Assembly (NCBI GenBank): GCA_964462125.1
Contig: CAYWXT010000133.1
Location: 1-14,866, forward strand
From: JAWLFY01 sp964462125
GTDB lineage: Bacteria > Planctomycetota > Planctomycetia > Pirellulales > Pirellulaceae
Direction: 5' to 3'
DNA length: 14,866 nucleotides
The notes beneath the pieces were generated by a model. That model searched no databases. It was not told the origin of the DNA and saw only the letters and a program-made list of their open reading frames with translations. Positions 1 to 6,531 of the stretch are shown in pieces. Made by a program: the position numbers and the translations under genes. Each line of letters begins with the position of its first letter. The first letter of the stretch is position 1.

Positions 1-10
1 TGCCGCTGCG

Positions 11-35
11 ACGTCCGTTTCGGCGAAACGGACGT
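11..35. repeat. Perfect inverted repeat, 11-bp arms and 3-nt loop
   Basis: The arms acgtccgtttc (11-21) and gaaacggacgt (25-35) are exact reverse complements around the loop ggc. The element lies 40 bases beyond the stop of the minus-strand gene ending at 76, where a transcription terminator or mRNA 3'-end stabiliser would sit. Neither side has a U-tract, so it is not a textbook intrinsic terminator. The symmetry is seen directly; the role is inferred. Confidence 0.8.
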
Positions 36-75
36 ACTTGTCTCGCCGAGCCGGACTGTGGGGATACCTTCGTTC

Positions 76-579
76 TCAGGATTCGTCCTGCACAATCTTC
101 CCGAACAAGTGCCCTCCCTTGTCGCCGTGCTGCCATGTCCCGCTGTAGCGGTCCTGCTGGATCAAGACGCGCGAGGTGAACCTCCCCATGCCGGGAATCC
201 ATAGGGCGTCGAGTGTGATCACGGGGGTCTCTCCCGACCAAAGGATTTTCAGCTCCATGGGGACTTCGCTGTCGACATCGCCGTACTGGATCCGCGCGGT
301 CAGCCGGTACATATCCTCGGCCGGCAACTTCTCACATTTGCTGATCGTGTATTCCTCAGTCTTGGGATCCGGGTCGTCACGTCCGTCGACCGTGAACCGG
401 CCGACGAACTTGCAACCGCTGAGGTAGTCAGCCAAACGTTCCTCACGGCTCTTCGAACCCTCGTTTTCCTGACTTTCCGTTTCGGCAGCAGCAGCCTCCG
501 CATTCGCTGGGGATTGCGCCGATGCTTGCAAGTCGGCAAGCGGTGAGAGACATAGGCAGAGAATCAACAAACGACTCAT
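76..579 (-). CDS. Secreted conserved hypothetical protein
   Basis: This 167-residue protein has a signal-peptide-like N-terminus (MSRLLILCLCLSP, hydrophobic to about residue 16, with ASAQS as a plausible cleavage region near 20-22). A short Ala/Glu-rich linker follows (about 24-45), then a compact domain (about 50-165). Features of that domain are a G-R-F-T-V-D-G strand, an E-Y-T-I-S-K-C-E-K segment, WSGETPVITLD, and a C-terminal YSGTW...GGHLFG motif. From memory it resembles a secreted family common in planctomycetes, of unknown function. The start was chosen because the signal peptide begins there and GGAG lies 7 nt upstream of the ATG. The frame stays open upstream to an ATG at 798, but that extension looks non-coding apart from the cinA-like fragment described separately. 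It is likely exported; no enzymatic motif is visible. Confidence 0.78.
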   Translation of the reverse strand: MSRLLILCLCLSPLADLQASAQSPANAEAAAAETESQENEGSKSREERLADYLSGCKFVGRFTVDGRDDPDPKTEEYTISKCEKLPAEDMYRLTARIQYGDVDSEVPMELKILWSGETPVITLDALWIPGMGRFTSRVLIQQDRYSGTWQHGDKGGHLFGKIVQDES

Positions 580-740
580 CTCAGGGCTCCGGAACGAGGC
601 GACAAACGGAAAACGCCATGGGATTGTGAAGCGTTTAAGAATACCGAATGGAGGACAGCTAGGCGACGGTCCGGCGGCGGACGAGGATCGTTCGGAACCA
701 ATACATCCCCGCTTTCGCGATGCGGGCATGCAGGATGTTC

Positions 741-798
741 GGATGCCCCCGGTCATCTCATCACCAATCGAGATCACCTCGGCAATCGTTTCCGCCAT
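741..798 (-). pseudogene. cinA: Apparent 5' remnant of cinA
   Basis: On the minus strand an ATG at 798 opens MAETIAEVISIGDEMTGG. This closely matches the conserved start of CinA/MoaB-like proteins (AEVISIGDEMTSG...DTN), as remembered from planctomycete and other CinA sequences. GGAG sits 5 nt upstream of the ATG, so a translation start seems preserved. After residue 18 the similarity stops: the expected DTN and QWL segments appear in no frame. The frame stays open by chance into the secreted-protein gene downstream. This looks like a gene truncated by deletion or recombination, leaving only its start. A chance match over 18 residues is the alternative. Confidence 0.5.
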
Positions 799-899
799 CG
801 AACTCCATTGTGCGAGTCACACCAGGCTGGCGTCGATGACGTGCCTACCCGATCGGACGATGGTTTCCTTCGTCGATTTTCTTTCGTCTCTCCGTGTAA

Positions 900-926
900 G
901 GAAACCCCTGCGTGCGACGTGTAGAC
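900..926 (+). promoter_or_regulatory. Possible ECF-type autoregulatory promoter
   Basis: GGAAAC at 900-905 resembles the GGAAC core of ECF sigma -35 elements. GTAGAC at 921-926, after a 15-nt spacer, could act as the -10 element. The pair lies 47 bases upstream of the chosen sigma-factor start. ECF sigma factors often transcribe their own operon, which makes the position suggestive. The match is short and the -10 sequence for this ECF group is unknown, so this is tentative. Confidence 0.25.
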
Positions 927-972
927 TGGCAGAACCGACTTTTCCTCGCTGTCCATGGACGTTGGTCCTAAT

Positions 973-1551
973 ATGTCGATCGAGACCCGCGCGAGTTTGC
1001 TGCTGCGGCTTCGCGACCACGCCGATGGGGCGGCATGGTCCGATTTCGTCAGCATCTACGAGCCGGTGATCTATCGACTCGCCCGCACCCGGGGTCTCCA
1101 GGATGCCGATGCCCGGGAGGTCACACAGGACGTCTTATTGGCGGTCGCGGGAGCGATCGAGCGGTTCGACGTGCAAAGGAAGACGCGATTCGGCCATTGG
1201 TTGGCCCGGATTACCCGCAACGCGGCCATCGATCTGATCCGCAAACGGCGGGAACAGGGAACCGGTCGCACCGACGTGATTCGGTCGCTGGAACAGCACC
1301 CCGAGCCGGAGTCGGATGAGTCGGCGGTGTTTGAGATCGAACGCCGCCGGCAACTGTTTCGCTGGGCCGCCCGCCAGATCCGCGGACGAGTGCAGCCGTC
1401 GAGCTGGCAAGCGTTCTGGTCCACAGCTGTGGAATTGAAACGAGCGTCGGTGGTCGCCGAGGAGTTGGGGATGACCGAGGGAGCGGTCTACGTCGCGCGG
1501 TGCCGCGTGCTGGCGCGGCTCCGCGAGCTTGTCGCCGAATCGGACGAATGA
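973..1551 (+). CDS. ECF-family RNA polymerase sigma factor
   Basis: This 192-residue protein directs RNA polymerase to a dedicated set of promoters. It starts with SIETRASLLLRLRD, typical of planctomycete ECF sigmas. Region 2 covers about residues 22-92, with DADAREVTQDVLL (core polymerase binding) and RFGHWLARITRNAAIDLIRKRR (-10 recognition). A variable linker follows, and region 4 covers about 125-188 with the helix-turn-helix VVAEELGMTEGAVYVARCRVLARLRE. The start at 973 fits the family N-terminus; an in-frame ATG at 955 would add six residues, and neither start has a clear Shine-Dalgarno sequence. The stop overlaps the start of the kinase gene (ATGA), which implies translational coupling. 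The kinase carries an anti-sigma-type zinc finger and is the likely regulator of this sigma factor. Confidence 0.93.
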   Translation: MSIETRASLLLRLRDHADGAAWSDFVSIYEPVIYRLARTRGLQDADAREVTQDVLLAVAGAIERFDVQRKTRFGHWLARITRNAAIDLIRKRREQGTGRTDVIRSLEQHPEPESDESAVFEIERRRQLFRWAARQIRGRVQPSSWQAFWSTAVELKRASVVAEELGMTEGAVYVARCRVLARLRELVAESDE

Positions 1552-3119
1552 CAACGATGGGAACCAATCGAATGATTGCCCGCACCTTTCCCTGCGACCA
1601 CGACCGGCTGGCAGAGCTGTTGGCCGATCGGTTGCCCCCCCGCGAGTCGCAGGAGCTGACCGCACACGTTGAAAACTGCGCTGCCTGTCGCCAGCATCTG
1701 GAATCGTTGGCCGGTGCGGGCGAGGACTGGTCGACCGCGCGGCAGGCGCTTTCGTCCACCGCGCTCGGTAACGTTGAATATCCAGCCTCTGCGTCCTCCA
1801 GGAATACCACATCTTCCCAGAACATTGCAGCATTTGAGAGTCAACGATCCGACGCTGGAGCCGATATCGCCGACGAATTCGCTTGGGTGCGCTCGCTGCT
1901 ACAGCCGTGTGAATCGGGCGCGGTGGGGCGGCTGGGAACGTATGCGATCCGCGGGGTGATCGGCCAAGGCGGGATGGGGGTCGTCCTTCGCGGCTGGGAC
2001 GAGGAACTGAACCGGCCGCTGGCGTTGAAATTACTCGCGCCGCATCTGGCCAGCAGTGGTGCCGCACGGCAACGGTTTCTCCGCGAAGCTCAAGCCGCTG
2101 CCGCCGTCGTCCATCCCAGTGTGGTACCAATCTATTCGATCAACTCCGAAGCTCCCGTTCCGTATCTGGTGATGCCGTTGATCGGTGGGGGGAATCTGCA
2201 GCAGCGGATCGATCGCGAGGGGCCACTGGAATTGGAGGACTGTTTGAGGATTGGGCTCCAGATCGCCGAGGGGTTGGCCGCGGCCCACCGTCAAGGGTTG
2301 ATTCACCGCGACATCAAACCGGCCAACGTATTGCTGGAAGAAGGGGGCCACCGCGTCTTGATCAGTGACTTCGGGCTGGCGCGGGCGCTGGACGATGCCT
2401 CCATGACCGCCAGCGGTGTGATCGCGGGGACGCCTCCCTACATGAGCCCGGAGCAGGCCCGCGGCGAGACGGCTGATTGCCGTAGTGACTTGTTCAGTTT
2501 GGGGAGCGTGATCTATGCCATGGCGACCGGGCGTCCACCCTTTCGCGGTGAATCGCCGCTCGCGGTATTGCGGCAAATCGGTGAACAAGCCCCCGCGCCG
2601 ATCCGCGCGATCAACGAGCGGATGCCGGCTTGGCTCCAATGGCTGGTCGAGCGTTTGATGCGGAAGCTGCCTGAGCAGCGACCGGAGTCGGCTAGACAAG
2701 TCGTTGAAATGTTGCAGTCGTGTTTGGCGCATGCCCGCAACCCGGAATCGCTGTCGTTGCCCAAGGAGGTGCATGCGCCGCCGGAGAAGGAGTCGCGGGG
2801 ACGAAGGGCGTTGACGCGATCGGCGGGCAGGGCCGTTGCCGCATCGTTCGTCCTCGTGACGCTGCCGCTGTTCGCATACTGGTGGCTGGCCCCGTCAATG
2901 TCAGCGGAGGGGGAACGCCAGGAGCGACTGCCTCGCGCCTCGGTGCCGCAAGCTGACCCAAGTGATCCCCAACCCATGGCCGAACCATTCGCGGCGACGT
3001 TGCAGACTGAATCGCTCGACCGTCAGATTGAACAAATTCAGCGTCAAATCGTGCAACTTCGCGCCGCCATTGTCGATGACCTCCGTTCCCTCCCCGACCA
3101 GGAATTGATCGATGAGTAA
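1548..3119 (+). CDS. Membrane Ser/Thr protein kinase with N-terminal anti-sigma-type zinc finger
   Basis: This is a 523-residue Hanks-type kinase. The N-terminus has a zf-HC2-like module: C16, then H40-x3-C44-x2-C47 (HVENCAAC), the zinc-binding pattern of many anti-sigma factors. The kinase domain (about 130-400) contains the glycine loop GQGGMGVV (139-146), ATP-binding Lys161 (LALKLL), HRDIKPAN with catalytic Asp255, DFG at 274-276 and a PYMSPEQ activation-segment end, so it should be active. One transmembrane helix lies near 430-450 (AASFVLVTLPLFAYWW). The tail outside the membrane ends in a coiled coil (about 488-515, DRQIEQIQRQIVQLRAAI). The start at 1548 gives an ATGA overlap with the sigma gene; a GTG at 1500 would only add poor sequence. 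The stop overlaps the next gene by 8 bp. It probably binds and controls the co-encoded sigma factor; that pairing is inferred from fusion and overlap. Confidence 0.93.
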   Translation: MTTMGTNRMIARTFPCDHDRLAELLADRLPPRESQELTAHVENCAACRQHLESLAGAGEDWSTARQALSSTALGNVEYPASASSRNTTSSQNIAAFESQRSDAGADIADEFAWVRSLLQPCESGAVGRLGTYAIRGVIGQGGMGVVLRGWDEELNRPLALKLLAPHLASSGAARQRFLREAQAAAAVVHPSVVPIYSINSEAPVPYLVMPLIGGGNLQQRIDREGPLELEDCLRIGLQIAEGLAAAHRQGLIHRDIKPANVLLEEGGHRVLISDFGLARALDDASMTASGVIAGTPPYMSPEQARGETADCRSDLFSLGSVIYAMATGRPPFRGESPLAVLRQIGEQAPAPIRAINERMPAWLQWLVERLMRKLPEQRPESARQVVEMLQSCLAHARNPESLSLPKEVHAPPEKESRGRRALTRSAGRAVAASFVLVTLPLFAYWWLAPSMSAEGERQERLPRASVPQADPSDPQPMAEPFAATLQTESLDRQIEQIQRQIVQLRAAIVDDLRSLPDQELIDE

Positions 3120-4656
3120 GAAAACCACTTGTGATAACCATCGACGACACCGGGGCGGTTTGGCGAAAGCCGTCCTTGCCACACTGCTGGGTATGTTGGG
3201 TTTGCCGATCATTGCCGTCGTGCTCTACCTGATCGTGGGCCGCCAGGAGCTTCCGGCGCAGGACGGGAAGGATCCACCCCGCGTCGAGCGCGATGCTGCC
3301 TCAAGTGACAACTTTTTGCCACCGGCGCAGTATCCCGCAGCGCCGCCCCGGCCGGACGCTCCGCAGGAACGCCGAACGGAGCGGAGGGTGATCTTGAAGC
3401 CGGTCACCGAAAAGGGGCCCGATGGCAGGGTCACAACAAAGTACGTTCCAACAACCGTTGAGGGGAATGTTCCATCCGACATCCGTCCCGCTGTGCAACC
3501 CGACCAGCCCCGACCGGCGGAACGGCGGGCGATGGAGTTGGCGCGGCAACTGCGTCAAACTCCTGATGCGGAAGAACGAGAACATTTGCGAGACGAACTC
3601 CGCGACCAGCTTTCAAGAGCCTTCGACGAGCGCCGTGAACAGCAGTTAGCAGAGATCGAAAAGCTGGAGCGTCAGCTCGATTCATTGCGCGAGCTGGACG
3701 CGGTTCGCCAGGAGCGGAAGGACGAGATCGTCGAGCGGCGGATGCGACAACTGCTGGGCGAACCCGATGTTTTGGATTGGGCTCCCCACACGCCGCGGGA
3801 CTCTGCCGGTCCCTCTCCACGACCACCCGGGGCGACTTGGACGCCGCCGATTCCCGGTCGGGGACCGAAAAGAGCCGAGGCACCGCCGGCGGATGGTGCA
3901 CCGCCGACCCGCGAGCGTTCGCAGGCGGAGTCGATCCCTCCGGGCCCGCCGCGATTCTCCCGAGCCGATCATGATTCCGGAGAGGAGACGGGGGGCTTCG
4001 ACGCGCCGCCGTCGGATTCGGTGCCCCCCAGAACCGTGCGTCGCGCGGACAACTTGGAACTCGAGTTGCAAGATCGCGAGGCGGATCGATCGGAATCCCG
4101 CAGGGGAACTCTACAGGGACTGCCCGAGCGGATCATCGATCTGTTGGGTGAAGTGAAGGTAATCGAACAGGAGATGACGTCTCGGTTTGCATCCAGCCCT
4201 GCAAAAGCGTCGTTGCAAACGAAGTTAGCCGCCGCCAGGGCGAAACTCCAGATCGTCGAACTCCAGTGGCAGAGTCATGGGGAGCAGCTTGCGGCGGAAA
4301 TCAAGCAGTTGGAGGCTCGACACTCGCATGCACAGGCGCGATTGAAGCGACTCGAGCCACTTTACAAGCAAGGCGCCGTCGCGGTTACCGAAGTGCTTGA
4401 CGCCGAGGCAGACGTTGCGCAAGCGGAATCCGAATTGGATTCTGCCAAGGGGCGCCTCGAGGCCTGGGAGAGAACGCAACAAATTCTGCAAAAGCAACGG
4501 AAGGCGATCGAGTCGAAAGATCGTGCCACGAGCGCCGAAAGGCAGCCCGACGGGACGAAGAACGAAGCGAAGGACCGGGAGGTGGACGGGAGTGGGGATG
4601 CCGACGGGGAGGCGGGGCCGGAGGGGGACTCTGTGATCGACCAGACTGATGGTTAG
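3112..4656 (+). CDS. Single-pass membrane coiled-coil protein of the sigma/kinase operon
   Basis: This 514-residue protein has a short basic N-terminus and one transmembrane helix (about 17-42, LAKAVLATLLGMLGLP onward); the rest is probably outside the membrane. Coiled coil 1 (about 135-217) contains FDERREQQLAEIEKLERQL and a DEIVERRMRQLLGE end, a pattern I recall from other planctomycete proteins. A Pro-rich, disordered-looking linker follows (about 222-310). Coiled coil 2 (about 343-466) includes LYKQGAVAVTEVLDAEADV (417-435), which resembles the turn of the alpha-helical hairpin in HlyD/RND membrane fusion proteins. No lipoyl or beta-barrel domain flanks it. The tail is acidic and low-complexity. 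The gene overlaps the kinase by 8 bp (ATGAGTAA), with AGGA 8 nt before the ATG. It may be a sensor or scaffold pairing with the kinase's coiled-coil tail. No enzymatic function is visible. Confidence 0.85.
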   Translation: MSKKTTCDNHRRHRGGLAKAVLATLLGMLGLPIIAVVLYLIVGRQELPAQDGKDPPRVERDAASSDNFLPPAQYPAAPPRPDAPQERRTERRVILKPVTEKGPDGRVTTKYVPTTVEGNVPSDIRPAVQPDQPRPAERRAMELARQLRQTPDAEEREHLRDELRDQLSRAFDERREQQLAEIEKLERQLDSLRELDAVRQERKDEIVERRMRQLLGEPDVLDWAPHTPRDSAGPSPRPPGATWTPPIPGRGPKRAEAPPADGAPPTRERSQAESIPPGPPRFSRADHDSGEETGGFDAPPSDSVPPRTVRRADNLELELQDREADRSESRRGTLQGLPERIIDLLGEVKVIEQEMTSRFASSPAKASLQTKLAAARAKLQIVELQWQSHGEQLAAEIKQLEARHSHAQARLKRLEPLYKQGAVAVTEVLDAEADVAQAESELDSAKGRLEAWERTQQILQKQRKAIESKDRATSAERQPDGTKNEAKDREVDGSGDADGEAGPEGDSVIDQTDG

Positions 4657-4880
4657 CAACGTGGGGAAAATCACGGCACCGTCGTGGTAAGTGCCGAGGC
4701 GGCGTTGCACGGCCCAGAGCATCTTTGACACGCTTTCCACACCGCACGTTTTCTCCAGCCGTTGCGTGCGGAGCGGGCGGTGACGTATCGACAGTCAAAA
4801 ATGGGCGTGACGCTTCACCAGCGGTACCGAATTCGGCTAGCGTATCGGCCAACGATCCCGTGACCCGATTCGTGAACCGG

Positions 4881-5849
4881 ATGCCGATGACGCCCGACGA
4901 TTACCAACCGCCGTTCGAAACCGATGCCGATCAGATCGCTGCCGCCGACCAGGCTGCCGAGGAGCCGTGGTACCGCGAGGCCGCGTTTCCTGAACCCGAG
5001 GCGGAGCTGCCGGAACCAGACGCGGACACCGCCGCCCCTGAACAGGACGATCATCTGGCCGAGTTGGCTGAGCCGTTCGTCGGCCAGTGGAACCAGCTGA
5101 TCAGCACGACGAACTGGGAAAAAGGACGCATCATCCACGAGTGGCGCGAACGTCTGATCGAGTCTGGGGCTGCCGTGACGGAGTATTCCGATGAAGCTTG
5201 GGCGCAGCGTGTCGGTGGTGTGACCGCTCCCCACGTCGGACGCCTGCGGCGCGTTTACGACCATTTCGGCTCGACGTTTGAAACGTACGAAGGACTTTAC
5301 TGGAGCCACTTTCTGGCCGCCCTCGATTGGGACGATTCGCCGCTCTGGCTCGAGGGAGCCTCGCGGGAGGGCTGGAGCGTTTCTCAAATGCGCGAGCAAC
5401 GCTGGCAGGCCCACGGGGCGGTCGAGTCGCAGCGTCCGACCTCCAGCAAGCTCGTCGACGTCGACACCGATGAGGATGTCGTGTTGCCGGCCCAAGGGGC
5501 AGGCCGAAACACACAAGGCGACGGCGACCCGGATGCGATTCACGCGGGCCAGACATACGAAGAGCCCGACTTCGGCGAAGGTGACGAACTGATGTCGCTG
5601 GGCTCAGCGGCGACGGAGAACGACGAATCGGGCACCCCAGCGGCGCAAAGCGGCCCCGAGGTCGACGACCACTGGGAGGCCCCGGTGCAGCCCTTTGCCG
5701 GATTGCCGGAGTTGCCCGATGATCTGGCCGATGCGATCGAGCAACTGAAACTGGCCCTGCTGCGGCACAAAACCGGGGGTTGGACGTCGGTCACGCCGGA
5801 AACGATGCAGCGGTACCTCGACGCGATGGGGATCCTGCTCCGCAGCTAG
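4881..5849 (+). CDS. Conserved hypothetical protein with helix-turn-helix-like core
   Basis: This protein has about 322 residues. The N-terminus is acidic and low-complexity (EPEAELPEPDADTAAPEQDD, 38-57). A structured core follows (about 58-180): NWEKGRIIHEWRERL, then EAWAQRVGGVTAPHVGRLRR (105-124), which looks like a helix-turn-helix, then WSHFLAALDW and EGWSVSQMREQRW. The core faintly recalls DUF3102 or ParB-like DNA-associated proteins, but I cannot assign it. A second acidic linker leads to a conserved-looking C-terminus (LPELPDDLADAIEQLKLALL ... TPETMQRYLDAM). No signal peptide or membrane segment is present. The start could be 4881 or the ATG two codons later; neither has a good ribosome binding site. 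A TTG at 4725 would add 52 low-quality residues. It lies 224 bp after the sigma/kinase operon and is convergent with the Nudix gene, so it is probably its own unit. DNA binding is a guess. Confidence 0.75.
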   Translation: MPMTPDDYQPPFETDADQIAAADQAAEEPWYREAAFPEPEAELPEPDADTAAPEQDDHLAELAEPFVGQWNQLISTTNWEKGRIIHEWRERLIESGAAVTEYSDEAWAQRVGGVTAPHVGRLRRVYDHFGSTFETYEGLYWSHFLAALDWDDSPLWLEGASREGWSVSQMREQRWQAHGAVESQRPTSSKLVDVDTDEDVVLPAQGAGRNTQGDGDPDAIHAGQTYEEPDFGEGDELMSLGSAATENDESGTPAAQSGPEVDDHWEAPVQPFAGLPELPDDLADAIEQLKLALLRHKTGGWTSVTPETMQRYLDAMGILLRS

Positions 5850-5862
5850 GATTGGTCTGAAA

Positions 5863-5874
5863 ACCCTTCGGGGT
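5863..5874. terminator. Weak candidate terminator between convergent genes
   Basis: A short hairpin, accc-ttcg-gggt, sits in the 42-bp gap between two convergent stop codons. Read on the minus strand it is followed by TTTT, so it could end transcription of the Nudix gene. On the plus strand the stem is followed by A residues and would be a poorer terminator. The 4-bp stem is short, so this is low confidence. Confidence 0.35.
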
Positions 5875-5891
5875 AAAAACCGGGGGGTCGA

Positions 5892-6497
5892 TCAATGCAA
5901 TGCCTGGAGCGCGAGCTGGCTCCAGGTTTCCAGGCGGTCGAAGCTGCGTCTCAACTCCTTCAGGCTGACGAATCCGCCATCGGCCAAGTCAGCCTCGTTG
6001 CTACGGACCGCGGGTCGTTCCAGGATCATGCGGTGGACGACGCCGAGGTGAACACGGCCGACGTCGTTGGAGGGGTCGTAGATCAGACCCTCTCGCGACT
6101 CGGTGTACGGGGAATCGATCTCGACCTCCTCCTCAAGCTCTCGCCGCATGCCGGCCATGTAGGGGTCCGCCCCGTCGGCGGCATCCTCGGTGCTGATGTG
6201 GCCACCGATGCCGATGCTTCGTTTGGCATGCAAACGGGTCTCTCCCGATCCGCCGCCTCGCGTGTAGGTAAACAGCCGGATCTCGCCCGCTTCATCGGTC
6301 CACTGCAGCAGCACGTAGGGAATCAGTTGTTTGTATCGCGGGTCGGTCTCCATGCGGCTACGGGGGCGAAACGACAACTGGTCGCTCTGCAGGATCGGCC
6401 CCAGGAACCGCTCGACGTCGGGCTCGAATCCTACCAGCGGCCCGATCTCCTCGATTACGGCTTCGGGGATGACCAGAATGTGTTCGTCGTTCGTCAT
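5892..6497 (-). CDS. Nudix-type hydrolase-like protein with insertion in the Nudix box
   Basis: This protein has 201 residues. Nudix enzymes hydrolyse nucleoside diphosphates linked to another moiety; the substrate here is unknown. The N-terminal part (1-95) includes LSFRPRSRMETDPRYKQLIPYVLL, then a strand with R-L-F-T-Y-T-R and SIGIGGHIS. The Nudix box can be traced as G98-x5-E104, then 14 residues instead of the usual 7, then R119-E-L-E-E-E124-V-E-I. The metal-binding REL-EE core is kept, while the usual Gly is Glu126. A second conserved patch is DVGRVHLGVVHRM (145-157). From memory a very similar family occurs across planctomycetes. The ATG at 6497 has AGGAAG 6 nt upstream; a TTG one codon earlier is possible. 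It is the last gene of the ruvB-queA cluster, 34 bp after queA. Confidence 0.85.
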   Translation of the reverse strand: MTNDEHILVIPEAVIEEIGPLVGFEPDVERFLGPILQSDQLSFRPRSRMETDPRYKQLIPYVLLQWTDEAGEIRLFTYTRGGGSGETRLHAKRSIGIGGHISTEDAADGADPYMAGMRRELEEEVEIDSPYTESREGLIYDPSNDVGRVHLGVVHRMILERPAVRSNEADLADGGFVSLKELRRSFDRLETWSQLALQALH

Positions 6498-6531
6498 CAA
6501 TGGCTTCCTGAATATGAGAAAACTCGTGGCG

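Larger units (their letters stand above)
580..972. other. Intergenic stretch without an intact gene
   Basis: This 393-bp region separates the divergent secreted-protein gene and sigma-factor gene. It holds the cinA-like start fragment (741-798, minus) and a tentative ECF promoter near 900-926. Open frames here show no recognisable domain or consistent coding character. One minus-strand frame, shifted relative to the cinA fragment, runs from a stop near 760 to a TAG near 660 and encodes about 30 basic, aromatic-containing residues; it was not recognised. Confidence 0.6.

Noticed and set aside
580..798. Secreted protein starting at the ATG at 798 as one 240-residue protein
   Set aside because: This would put a signal peptide in the middle of the protein; the ATG at 579 has its own ribosome binding site and a normal signal peptide.
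1135..2130. Long open frame on the minus strand opposite the sigma and kinase genes
   Set aside because: It is antisense to two well-supported genes, has low-complexity Arg/Pro/Ser-rich composition and no recognisable domain; GC-rich DNA commonly leaves such frames open.
4725..4753. TTGACA resembling a sigma-70 -35 box before the hypothetical gene at 4881
   Set aside because: The hexamer 17 bp downstream (gttttc) does not resemble a -10 box.
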